From: Haplosporangium gracile
Taxonomy: Eukaryota; Mortierellomycota; Mortierellomycetes; Mortierellales; Mortierellaceae
DNA: 50,080 nucleotides
Assembly: GCA_015499985.1 (NCBI GenBank)
Contig: JAAAUF010000175.1
Location: forward strand, 3,765-53,844
Direction: 5' to 3'
Every line of letters begins with the position of its first letter. Position 1 is the first letter of the stretch. The notes under the pieces are model-generated. The model searched no databases, was not told the DNA's origin, and was given only the letters and a program-made list of their open reading frames with translations. Below are positions 23,146-34,177 of the stretch, in pieces. The translations under genes and the position numbers were made by a program.

Positions 23146-24467
23146 ATCTCCCCTCTCCTTCCATCATCAACAACAACTTTGGATTGTGTCGCGTTGAGGA
23201 AAAAAACCCAAAAAAAAACAAGCTGAGGAAAAAAAACCCCCAGAGAGAAAGCAGGAACTCAATTTTACACACTTTAGGAGAAGAACGTATCAGCGCGATC
23301 GTTTATCTTTTTTCTTCCTTTTCTTTTTCTTTTCTTTGACTTGCGCTTCTTTTTCATGCTACTTCTCAACTTTCACTCTTCGATTCAAAAAACCTGTACA
23401 TATTTGTAAAGCTTTCTCTGCAAACAAATAAAAAATCCATCAAAAAAAAACAAACAAACAATTGACACTTGTTCCAATTGCGCAGTGGAGCGACAAAGAT
23501 CTACAGCCCTTTAGGGTGCGAATTATCTACTGCTTGACCTCATGGGCAATTGTTCTCTCCTTGGTCTGTGCCAACCAACGCCCATTTCCACCACCACGTA
23601 CGATGACACATGACACACTCATTCTTCTCCCTGCAATGGATTCGCTCATGAGAACTGTTATCACTTCCCGTTTGATTATGCATTTAGTTGTTGGGTTTAT
23701 TATCGCGCGTTTTTTCTTCTATGTTAAACCATGTGCGATTGTTTGGATTGTGAGAGAAGAGAGGAAGTGACGGAAAGTGAAGAGAAGAAGGGCTGATGTG
23801 TGCTTAAAGGCTGGTTTCCTTGACGCATCAAAATAGTGAATGGTAGTGTTCTATGGTGCGTTTTAGTAGGCGAAGAAAGAGAGACTAGGGTTAGTTCATT
23901 GCTGCCTTCTATTATATATCTGTTCTTTTCGTTTCCAAAAGTTCCTGCGCTTAGTCGATCGATTCGGAGTTCCATTCGGTCGTCAATTGTTCTGCAGGCC
24001 ATTATGTAAGGCAACAGATACACAAAACTGTGATGTAGTCTGCAACTTGACACGAACAATCCTGTAGGGTCAAGCTAAATACTCCTGGATCTGAACATGC
24101 TGATATCGATGGATCTGTTGTGTCCCACTGAGAAAATGATCCAAGAGGCGATGTTGCATTGGATATGGCGCGATTGCCCACTTGCTGGCTGTATTCACTA
24201 TTGCGTCTTCCTCAATTTCTTCCTGGGATTATCAATTGATCAAACTTGTTTTGTCCAGCCTCCTCCTTCTCCTCCTCCCTGCTTTCCTTCCTTCCAACTG
24301 TTCTCAAACAGTTTCTCTATCGTCCGTCTTCCTGATAGTCGCTTATCCATGAAGAGGTCGCTGCATTGTTTATGGTTGGATCCTATAATATTTGCTTAGG
24401 TCGGTATTTATCCTGTTTCAATAGCGCCATTGATATAAACGCACCCTTCGAGCTAGACTCGCAGTAT
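23146..24467. other. spacer between SOD1 (+) and NDUFB3 (-), mostly 3' flank
   Basis: Convergent intergenic stretch of 1.3 kb. The first 300 bases are the SOD1 3' untranslated region, with several A-runs and a poly(A) signal at 23427. The rest has only short frames on both strands (for example 23462-23770 +, 24097-24399 +) without recognisable motifs or splice-consistent extension. I see no gene here. Confidence 0.5.
23427..23432 (+). terminator. poly(A) signal of SOD1
   Basis: AATAAA about 280 bases after the SOD1 stop codon, following a T-rich stretch and followed by A-rich sequence. A canonical hexamer in the expected place. Confidence 0.5.
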
Positions 24468-24671
24468 TTAGTGGTGGCCGTGACCCTCAGAGTGTCCGTG
24501 ATGATGAGTGTCCTTGGGGGCGGTCACGTATTCGTATCCAAGGTAGGCGGCAAAGGCAACAGTGGCGATGCCGAGACCGGGGAACATGGTGGCGATACGG
24601 GCTCTGCGCGTGAACAGCGCATGGTTGCGCCAGGCGTGGTGCTTTGCCCAAGGGTCCTGGAAGTTGGCCAT
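24468..24671 (-). CDS. NDUFB3: mitochondrial complex I subunit NDUFB3 (B12)-like
   Basis: Single-exon frame of 67 residues. It opens MANFQDPWAKHHAWRNH, matching the DPW...AWR signature of the B12 subunit, then has one hydrophobic helix (about 29-49, MFPGLGIATVAFAAYLGYEYV) and a charged tail. B12 is an accessory single-helix protein of the distal membrane arm of NADH:ubiquinone oxidoreductase in the mitochondrial inner membrane. It is shorter than animal versions. The tail ends in a His/Gly-rich stretch (HHHGHSEGHGHH). No cleavable presequence is evident, as usual for this family. Confidence 0.85.
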   Translation of the reverse strand: MANFQDPWAKHHAWRNHALFTRRARIATMFPGLGIATVAFAAYLGYEYVTAPKDTHHHGHSEGHGHH

Positions 24672-25034
24672 TGTTTTGGATTAATGAAAGGGAGTGAAGA
24701 GGAGGAGGGGAGTGATGGGAGTGATTTGGACTTTGGGGAGACACGATCAGTCTGAAAGATCCGAGTCCGAAGCCGATTTCGTGACGTAGTGGAATCAAAG
24801 AGTGATGGATGAGCTTCAATTCGAGAGATGTGAAATTGAACCCTTTTTTTTATTCTTTTCAAAGAACAGGGGACAACGGTCAAAGCCAAAAAGGATGGGC
24901 TAACAAGCACGGCAGCGTCTTTTTCTATTGAAAGCTTACTAAAATTACATGAGGCGCTGAGAGAGGGATAATTGCTTTGCTCTGTACACTGTGCTTGCTA
25001 GTGTATCTCTAGTGTATGTGTGGAGTAACTACAA
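24672..25034. other. promoter-side spacer of NDUFB3
   Basis: 363 bases between two minus-strand genes; it holds the upstream region of the NDUFB3-like gene and the 3' flank of the acetyltransferase. GA-rich on the plus strand just above the NDUFB3 start (24680-24745). No further gene. Confidence 0.5.
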
Positions 25035-25712
25035 CTAATAGTCGTAGTCGAGCTTGACGATGGACTTGGTGGCAGGATCCTTATGCACGGCATACGTACA
25101 AATATCCCTCATCATCCCCAACTTGGGGATTAAAATCGACTTGCTGGCCAACTCCAACTCCATCCCGGCCCGCTCTGCAACCTTTCTTGAAGGCCAATTC
25201 TCGACATACGACACCGCCCTCACAATATCACACCCCATGTCCTTGATCGCAATATCCTCTACCAAATACCTCCCCACCTTCGCCGCAAAACCCTTGCCAG
25301 TATGCTCGGGACTCAACCAATACCCAATATCGGCAACTGTCAACGGAGTTCCAGTAATGGGATGAATAGGTTGAGGATGCTTTTCGTCGTAATGATCAAA
25401 ATGCAAGTGGGCCCATCCGATCAAGGGGCCGTGGGGGATAGTTCGCATGGCCCAATGGGTGTTGATGCCAATGGCGGAAACGGTATCATGAGCCTTTTGG
25501 ATACGGTCTTGGGCGTGGGATTCGAGATAAGGGTATTGGAAGAGGGCAGAGCCGTTGTAGACGTCTTGGTTGATGTTGAGGATCCGGACCATTTCGGGGA
25601 TATCTGAGAACTCGACAGCGGAGAGATAGAGAGAGGGGTCTTGACAGACGGTGTAAGGGCCCATGCATTTAGCCGAGTCGCGAGTGTATCCTCCTGTAAT
25701 GGGTGCTGTCAT
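25035..25712 (-). CDS. GNAT-family N-acetyltransferase, RimJ/RimL-like
   Basis: Single exon, 225 residues. The C-terminal two thirds show the GNAT pattern: WAMRTI...LIGWAHLHFD (beta strands), then ADIGYWLSPEHTGKGFAAKV, where the H-T-G-K-G-F segment is the acetyl-CoA pyrophosphate loop, and VENWPSRKVAERAGMELE, the C-terminal motif in which a residue substitution marks the protein end of the fold. This best resembles Acetyltransf_3 (RimJ/RimL) enzymes that acetylate protein N-termini or small amines; the substrate is unknown. The start at 25712 (MTAPITGG) is preferred. An in-frame Met at 25745 would add 11 residues and cannot be excluded. No signal peptide; probably cytosolic. Confidence 0.82.
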   Translation of the reverse strand: MTAPITGGYTRDSAKCMGPYTVCQDPSLYLSAVEFSDIPEMVRILNINQDVYNGSALFQYPYLESHAQDRIQKAHDTVSAIGINTHWAMRTIPHGPLIGWAHLHFDHYDEKHPQPIHPITGTPLTVADIGYWLSPEHTGKGFAAKVGRYLVEDIAIKDMGCDIVRAVSYVENWPSRKVAERAGMELELASKSILIPKLGMMRDICTYAVHKDPATKSIVKLDYDY

Positions 25713-26558
25713 CTTGAGGTTTGGACTTGGCTTGGAAAAGGACAAGGGTTGGCTTGACTGGGCGGATGAAATTGAGAGGAGAACTTGTTCGTTGGAGAAA
25801 GAAGAAGTAAAAAAAATGAGAACTCAGACCTTTCCTTTTATGCAGTGGGTTCAATTGTCCGATGGGCTTGCCGGGATAACCCAAATAGTTTATCCGCTTG
25901 AAGTTACCAACACAGCGTTTTCAACGGTTCTCTTCGTTAGCTTTCCCCCTTGCTCTCCTCTTACATTTCCTTCCACCACTGTTACCTAGTTAACCCAAGA
26001 TGGTGGTATCCTTCTTCGGTATTGTCTCTTCCCCCTGATACCATTCTCCTCTCTATCACCGATAACCCTTTAATCATTCACTTGTTCTCTACGGGCACAT
26101 TTTTTTTTTGGCCCTCAATGACCAGCAAAAGCAACTCCTCAATCTCAACGCAACCAGAAAGTAATTTTTTGAAAATTTAAACAGTGTGTGACTCACGAAC
26201 GCCCTGTTCGACCATGGAGTCATGAACGAGTATCTCTTTATTTTTTCGATAGACTTCTCTGATGTTCGATGCCTGGATTGCAGGGATTCACTCCATTTCC
26301 AGTAAGGTTAAAATACAAACCGACATACGACTCCCTGCTTTTTCTTGAGTTTGCGTTCTTTCAATTGGGCAATTTGGCCAAAGTGAAAGAATGTGTTGGA
26401 GTGTAAGGTCGTGGATCCAATACCGCTCATTGGATTGGTTTCTTATCCCTCCACCGACAAACAACGTCATGTCAGTTAGAGCCTGGGCTCTAATCTTGGT
26501 TCACTTTATTATTTACAACTTTTATCGAAATACACGAGTCCTCCTTTCCCACCCTAGA
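25713..26558. other. spacer without a gene
   Basis: About 850 bases between two minus-strand genes. It contains the upstream region of the acetyltransferase (GA-rich on the plus strand 25790-25820) and the 3' flank of the ion-channel gene. Short frames in all phases; no motif recognised. Confidence 0.5.
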
Positions 26559-29500
26559 CTAAGGCCCCGTCTTCAAAAGCGTCAAGATATGTCCCTGCAA
26601 CTCGCCCAACTGGGTCGCAAATAACTGCTGCTGCTCCTTCAGTTGCGTCTGTTGAGTCACATTCTGTTCCTGCTGCTTGGTCAACTGTTGGAGGAGCAAC
26701 AGCATCTGGCCCTGGGATTCCTGTAGCTGATTCTTGAGTTGCGCCACTTCGGACACTCCTTCCGCTCCTCCCAAGGACGCTGTTGGTTGAGATACGGACG
26801 ACGATACTCCTGTCGCTGCCGTTGCGGACGAACCCGACAAATGCTGAGGTTGTTGGTGATGCTGCTGCTGCTGAACCACCTCTTCCTTCGTGTCGTCGCC
26901 CGCAACAGCCTTCGGGAAATGCGAATGCGAATGAGAATGCGAATGCATATACATTGAATCATCCCCAGCTCCAACTCCGAGGATCGCCTGCGAAGAAGGA
27001 GACATCTCCTTGACCGTCACGATCGAGTTCTGCTCATCTAGACTCTCGGATACCTTGTTGTAATCCCGGACCTGCTGTGGTGTTGCAGAGTAGTAGATTT
27101 CTCGCGGGAACCAATTGTGGCTGTCTCTGAAGCCTATTCCATTTTTTGATTATTTTTTTGGTAGTACAATCGTGGTTAGATGTCAAGATGAAAAAAAAAA
27201 AGGTTGAGGCGCAATGGAGGGGGATGTAGGAGAAGTAAAAGAAAAGGCAAAGCATTTGTACCTGGAATGTGGTAGGACATGTTCTCGGCACTTTCGACAT
27301 ATCGAAGTCGGTTCTCGATCCACGTCAGACGCCATGTCTCGTCCCCGTCATTGAACGCCAAACTGATCAGCGCTATTTGTTGGATATACAATATATAAAA
27401 AGGCAGAAATAATTAGAGTCTGCATATTTTTCCTCGCTACGTTCGCGATATCAAACAGATATAAACACAAAAGCAAAGAAAAGTCCTCCAACTTACAAAT
27501 GAGAACGTTGAGCATGAGGATAACAGTGAAAAAGAAGAACACGATCATCATCAAATGGAATGCAACTCTATCCGTATTAAACAACGGACTGATCGGATCA
27601 TAGATCCCGCCCATAAAGAAATATGTCGCCGATATGGCTCTCAAAAAGTTCGACGGGAAATCAATCTGCTCACAGGCATCGCCGGTGCAGGATGGAGATG
27701 AAGTAGCGGGAGATCGGAGGAGGTGGAGGATGGCGATGGTGAAAGCGAGGATGCCGCCTGCAAAAATGAAGAAGAAGACCTTGATCTTTTCGAAGATTTG
27801 AATGATGATTGTCACAAAGTGGCAGACACTTTTGTTCACTCTCAGTTCAAACAACTAGGGCAAGAAGGAAAATGAATAACAAAGAGCGAGTCAGTTTGAA
27901 GTATTACAAAAAAAAACTGAACGAATGACGAGTAAAGAAAGAGAAAAAAAGGGTCAAGCAGACTTACAAAGTGCAGGAAGACAAAGAGGACAGAGAAACT
28001 AAGCAAGGCAGGATTGCCGCCAGGAGGTGTGTCACCCCAGATAATGCACAGCTGGTTGATGCTCCCTGCCAACGGCAGCCCAAACACTACCAGATCCACA
28101 AAGTTATAGATCGACCTATTTACAACAAAAAAAAAAAAAAAAAAAAAAACGCGTAAGTAACGTGTAAATGGATAAGTATTGCTAACAAATCAGGGACGAG
28201 AGATTGATCAGGTACGTACGAGAGATAACTCTTTTTGTCTTGGATCATTTGGATCAGCTCGAGCCAGAGAAAGATCCCCGCGAGGGCCACAATCGCCACA
28301 AAGAGACCCGCCATCCTGTTGCCCTGGTCATTATACACCTGTAAGAAGACCGTCACCAGGACCAGGATGTAGTACAGGCACTGGAAGATGAACCGCATCA
28401 GCCAGTATTTGTACCCAATCTTGTTCCTACATGTTCAAATCGACAAGAAAGAAGAAGTATTAGAAACTAAAACTTGGAAACGAAAGGCAAGCCAATGAAA
28501 AAAGACGGGCAAGGTTACCATTTGTACTCGACGATGGCAGAAACGGCGGGGTGGTCAAGCGCCTGGGGGATATAAGGATGGACATCGATGGCAGAGGTGG
28601 TCCAAAGCTTGCGCTTGTACCAGATCATAAACACAATCGCCTTAATCCAGCTCAAAATCCCACTCGGTCGAACGACCTTGACCAGCGGTCTATGAGCACT
28701 ATTCGCTTCAGCGCTTTGGTCCCTGCGTAACGACCACACCAGATCATCCGAGGTGACATAGAGATCTGCCGTAAAATTTCCATTGATGGGATCTACAACC
28801 TGGTCTCGGGTCATCTGAACTATGGGGTTCTTGCACTTGTACAAGGGGCGCGCGTTCTGGGTCCAGAACTTCCAACGGAACTCCAGGGGGTGTGTTGTCT
28901 GGTGGTGGTTGATGATCAAGGACCGGCTCTTAACAGGGATGTAAGCAAGGCGACGGAGAGTTCTCTGCGCCAGCTCTTGGTGCGGATGACTGGAGCCGCT
29001 CAGGAGGGGGAGAGAGCTCATGACGGGAACCAAGAAGTGGGCATCGTCTTCGGCGCGGGCCTGTCGGATACAATAGTCGATAAACGTCTCGACCATCGTG
29101 ATCGCCTGGGGTTGGGTCTTGGCCTTTTCGAGCATCATCTCAATCGGGTTCGATTGGCGGTCAAAGTTCTGCTTAGGAACCCAGCGGCCATAGGGCGAAT
29201 CGAGGAGGTCTGCGACAAGCAATTGAAGAGTAGCACAATTCTCCAGATCCCATATCTCACAGATGTAAGGCAGGATACTCTTGTTGGAGTCCTCACGAAC
29301 CGGGTGGGTGTTGAGGTGCTTGCCGACATATCGCAGGATCTCGCGTCGAAAGGTTTCATCTCCTTGCTTGTACAGTTCCGCCAGGATGGGAATGCCAATC
29401 AAAAAGTCCTGCGCTGATTCCGGAGTAAAAGCCGCTCCAGCACGAGGAATCTCATTCAGGACCGAGGATCCATCTGCGTTGATACACATGTACAACTCTT

Positions 29501-32500
29501 CCGAAAAGAGCTGTTGATGTGGACAGCAACGCCATGCTCCGTCTGGAGCACATGTCGCCACTAACAGCTTGAGATTGCCCTCCAGTGTCGTCGGAAGACT
29601 CCAGAGTGTAAAAAGTTCACGGGAAATAATCACCAGACGTGTGCCGCAGTCCAAAAAGAATTTTTCCACATACGAGCCTCTCCACGAAAGGCGCTCCAGC
29701 TCAGGCATCACCAGCTTCTCGACAGGCTCGCCGTTCTCGAAGGATGCACTGATGACAACAGAGGTGAGCTGAACCTCATTAGTCAGCTTCACCAACGTCT
29801 CGATACAGGTCTCGATCTTGAACCGGATCCCTGAAGGCGAAATGACTTCTTCCTTGTTGTCTGACTGGATAGGGAATTGCTTGGTGCGGCACCGATCGTC
29901 GCACTCGGGTTTGGGGTTGGACCACGACTTTGCAATACGGTCATCCAGGCGGATAAAATCCAAGGTCGACTGGTGAGCTGTCAGCAAGTTCTGGACTCCT
30001 CCAGTCAGTCCTGAACGAGCGCTAGTCGCCGGCAAAGCGAGGTACTTTCCAGGAAGAGAAAAGGAGTCTACCAGAGCCATATCCTCGACTCGAACGATCA
30101 GTCCAAGGAGACCACGGCCCAAGTCCTCATTCCTAGTTTCCACGCGAATCAGAAGGTGGGTATCGTCTCGAATGAACTGGATGTTGTTGGGAACCGTGTA
30201 CCGATCCGGCAGCAAGAACTTGCCCCGCAGAGTGCCCGATTCGACCCAATGCGTAGAAATGACTCGCTCCTGATAGAGCGCTAAAACAGCGCCGTCGCTT
30301 GACAGACAAAAGGGTGTCTCCTCACGGAACCACAACTCCTTTGGATGCAATCGGTGCTTGAGACTGAACGAGATGACTGATCCATCCTCGACATCATAGA
30401 CCGAGATGCCATCACCGTTTTGGACATCCCAGACAAAACTCCTTCCACGCAATGTGTCAATCAGACGCATGCAGGGCAGATTCAAGTCCAACATGGTATC
30501 TTGAGGCCGGTCAAGGCGGACAGTATGGATGTGGCGCCATTTCGGGTAGACACCATAGACGTTGACTTCCTGTTCGTTACACGTCACAAAGAGCTCATCC
30601 TTGATATCTTGATTCTCGAGCGCCGAGATATGGAACTTGCCATAGCCGAAAAAGTTCTTGAGTCGACCATCGGCCGCAGCCAAGTCGAGGTGTTGTTCCG
30701 ATGATCGGAGGACAGTGGCCGTAAAGGGAGTGGTCTTGCCGTCCTCGTCGATGGCCGAGTGTGGACCACAGATGTGATCAAAGATGGCGAATGAGCTCTG
30801 TGTGTGGGAGTCACAGGTGGTACTGATCGTGGTGGCGTCCAAAAGCGCGACCATGGAGGCATCCCATGACAGCGAGACACCGACCTGACGGCCGTTGTAG
30901 GTCACAGGGAGCTCAATTGCGCTGACTCGAGCACTGCAACGCGGGCTGAAGGGTGTAGAGATAGCATTGGTGGGGCTAGTGTCCGGAAGGAGGACTGGTT
31001 GATCCTTAGAAGGGTGACTGGCGATGCTATTCTTGTCAGCCTTTTCAATCTTGTCGACACTGGTGTTACTGTGATGGTGGTGGTGTTGGATGGTACTGTT
31101 GCTGTGGCTGGTATGGAACTCGTTCGGGTTTCGAAGGTCCCAGACATCAAGAAAAACGTGTTCATCAACGGCAGCGACAGTAGCGACATGGGTTCCGTCT
31201 CCGGAGATAGCGTAGGTGACAATCTCCATTGTCGGCGAAAGGTCCTCTGACAGCTCGTCGCTGTAATTTACGTTGATCGACCACACATAAGGCCTATGTA
31301 TCCTTAACGACGGATCTATCGCCACGTGTTAACATGGAGCGCAATTGTTAGTTTTTTTCTCTTTTCTTTGGAACGCTCAACCATTTACAAGATCAGAGTA
31401 GACAGAATCTACTTACCGTGGGCACTAAAACTGGTGCATTCAATGGGCTCCTTGACCAACTCCATGTAATGCAGCTCAAAGAATCCATGATCAACTAACG
31501 AGTTTTTGTCGTTGTCATTGTCGTCGTCGTTATCGCTCTGGGTCGTACGAACCTCCAACTCCACAACAACAGAGTCAAAATCGTCCTTCTTAAACTGGCT
31601 GTGCAACTTCCACCTTGCCAATCCCGTCCCCGTAACTAGAACAAAAGAAGAGTGTGCGTTAAATGGACCATCGCATACCTTTCCTGTTATTACAAAATGA
31701 TATTGGGCGCTTCTGCATAGTTACTTACAGAGATCCCTGACGGATTGCTTGTTAAAGAACTATGGACGCAATAGGAAAATAAAATTATTTGTCAATTTTT
31801 TTTTTTCCTCGTCTCGTTGAGTTACGCAGTTCAACATCAACAATAATACTCTTGACAATTTACCTCGCTAGGGTTACTAAAGTCTTCATTGTACTTGTTC
31901 TTCTTGAAAATCTGGAACTCGATCGACTCGATCTGGTCAATGTTGGCATTCCCCGCAGAGATACCCAAGATCACACTGAACAGACTCGATTTCCTCCCAC
32001 GCAGATCCAGCTCCCACTATCCATCCATTGTCCCGCACAAGAAACATGACAAGGGACAAAATTAGTGTTGCGTGGTTAAAATTGAACAAAGAGGCAAAAA
32101 AAAAAGGGAGGGCTGAAAAAAAGAGCCTGGATTCATCCATTCCCCTCTTGGACTTACGCTTGTCACTCTCTTGCGGATGTTGACCTTGGCTGGCGGTTGT
32201 GGCCTGGAGCAAAAAAAAACAGAGAGCCGTTTGTTATGTCAGCGAAAAATGAAAAAAGTATCTTTCAACCAAAAAGATCGTTACACCAGACCGATCGTCC
32301 TTCGGTTCATTTCCACGTCTTTATGGTTTTCGTGTTCACAAAAAACTTACTGTAGGGTGGTCCGATAGGTGGGCTTAGGCTCTGCCGCATTCTCCGTCGT
32401 CTCCATCACTTCCTGCACTACCTCCTCACCATCTTCCATTGCTCTTTCACTTCCATTATTATTGTTATCGACAACATCGAGGTCATCCGCATCCTCATCC

Positions 32501-32697
32501 TCACTATCGCCTTCATTAATCGAGGGTGCGAGTAGTGACTCTGGATCAGGAGTGCTGGTGAGGTAGTCCTTGAAGTACCAGCGGCGAGACGATTCGCTGT
32601 AGTATTTTGTGTGTGAGAGGGGTAGAGGTAGGTAGCGGGTGTCGAGGCTCGCAACGATTTCATCCGTATCTGGAATTATTAGTGATACGTGCGACAT
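26559..32697 (-). CDS. large WD40-like protein fused to a six-helix TRP-type ion channel
   Basis: Eleven exons: 32697-32351, 32203-32158, 32016-31864, 31759-31729, 31635-31417, 31315-28519, 28426-28220, 28115-27968, 27854-27497, 27372-27262, 27133-26559; 4992 bases, 1663 residues. The N-terminal part has acidic low-complexity sequence, then a long beta-rich region with WD-like strands (HVFLDVWDLRNP, FVWDVQNGDGISVYDVEDG), read as a degenerate propeller, followed by a helical region. Residues about 1205-1480 carry six hydrophobic helices in the Ion_trans arrangement: RFIFQCLYYILVLVTVF (S1), GLFVAIVALAGIFLWLEL (S2), FVDLVVFGLPLAG (S3), LLSFSVLFVFLHF (S4), KVFFFIFAGGILAFTIAILHL (S5), a pore loop around NFLRAISATYFFMGGIYDP, and LMMIVFFFFTVILMLNVLI (S6). 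The S4 helix lacks a regular Arg/Lys ladder, so it is more TRP-like than voltage-gated (inference). After S6 come WRLTWIENRLRYVE and a Gln-rich coiled coil ending at 26559. Ion selectivity and membrane are unknown. Confidence 0.85.
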
Positions 32698-34177
32698 CGA
32701 AGGAATGTTACTAATATTACTGTATTTTTGGGAGTAGATCCGTTATTAGAAAAGGAAGATATGGGTAGTGCGTGTGAAAGTGTGAGAAGGAGAAGATGGA
32801 GAGGAGATCCGAAGGAATGATAGAATAAAAAGATGTAAATCGTGCAGAAGAAAGAAGAAAGAAGAAAGAAGAAGCAAGAAGGGGTTAGTTTTTAATAAGA
32901 GATAAAAAATGACAAGAATGCAAAGGTTGGATGGAAGCCATAGAGGAGGAAAGGGGGTGGAGAACAAAAACAAGTGTTTTCTTCCTCGGCTGTTGTATAT
33001 ATGTATATGTGTGAGTGGATTTCAATGGTCCTCTGAGGAGATCTAACCATGAACAATACGAAGAAAAAACTTTGGACTCGGATCTAGAAGAGAGATGACC
33101 AGGCTATTTATTATTTTGAGTTTGAATCATGTCGGGCAGTGTGATGTGGTGTACTGTAACGAGGTATGGGATGTGCGACAACCATGGCGAAACAAGGGAG
33201 TGGGAGAAAATACACAGAAGAAGGTTGATGAGCTCTGCTAGGTTAAGCAGACCAAAGCAGGCATCCTCACTTTCTTGTTGGGTCTCATTCTCATCTCTTT
33301 TCCCAACACCCGTTCCCCTCGCCATGACCCATGGGGTGAAGAAGAAAGAGGAAAGAAAGGGCAAGGGGAATACGTCTAACCATCTCTTCGTTGCTCGATG
33401 TCCCTTCAATGCAAATGCACATACATCTCTCTCTCTATCCACAGCATGCATGCATGCATGTTAAAAGAAATGCAAACCACAAAAAATCCGAGAAGACGAG
33501 TGACAGTTGCATGAGCCAAACAGGGGGAAAAGAAAAGAGAGAAGAAAATGTCCCGAAGAAAGCAAGGAAGAAAGGGGACAGAGCAAAAGGGGAAGGAAGG
33601 AGGGATGCAATGAACGCCATGAGTCGTGAGCCATAAGCGAAGGAGGGGATTGCTTTCGTTTGTTTTGTTTTGTTGTTTTGTTGTTTGTCTGTTACACAGC
33701 GTTAGTACGAGTCTGTCGATCTAGACCACAATGGACAAATGGACTAATTTGGTCCCATTGAGGTCATAGGGAGCGGAAAGAGGGTAAAGAAAAAAAACCT
33801 TGTCGGCAAGTGAAAAGAGGGAAAATGAGGGACGGTTAGGGCAAACTGCGACAACTACATGCAGGGTCCCTGAAGAAACACTTGTGAACTTTTTTGGACG
33901 TGCGTTGCAATGTTGCATGGTACATGGTTGCATGCAAAGCGCAAAGTGTCAAGGGAAAAAAATGTGGAATTCATGCCATTTACGTGAAGATGTAAAGGAG
34001 AACAACTATCATCCCAACCCGACAATGCAGCCAACCTTATACTCTAATGTTGCTATCTACCATTGGGTGTACTTGTTTTTTCCAGGAGGGGAAGAGGAGA
34101 ATTCTAGAAAATCTGACCAATCCACCATGTTCATCCACTGTCATCGTCCTTGACTACATAAGCCTATTTCAGTAGGC
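32698..34177. other. long spacer, upstream region of the channel gene
   Basis: About 1.5 kb with only short frames. It is GA-rich on the plus strand at 32745-32960 (pyrimidine-rich leader of the minus-strand channel gene). It contains a self-complementary GCATGC repeat at about 33444-33460 and GA-rich tracts at 33510-33610. No recognisable protein, RNA gene or repeat element. Confidence 0.5.

Noticed and set aside
33440..33462. GCATGC palindromic repeat as a possible hairpin or binding site
   Set aside because: Only a few repeats in low-complexity spacer, with no nearby gene start on the relevant strand.
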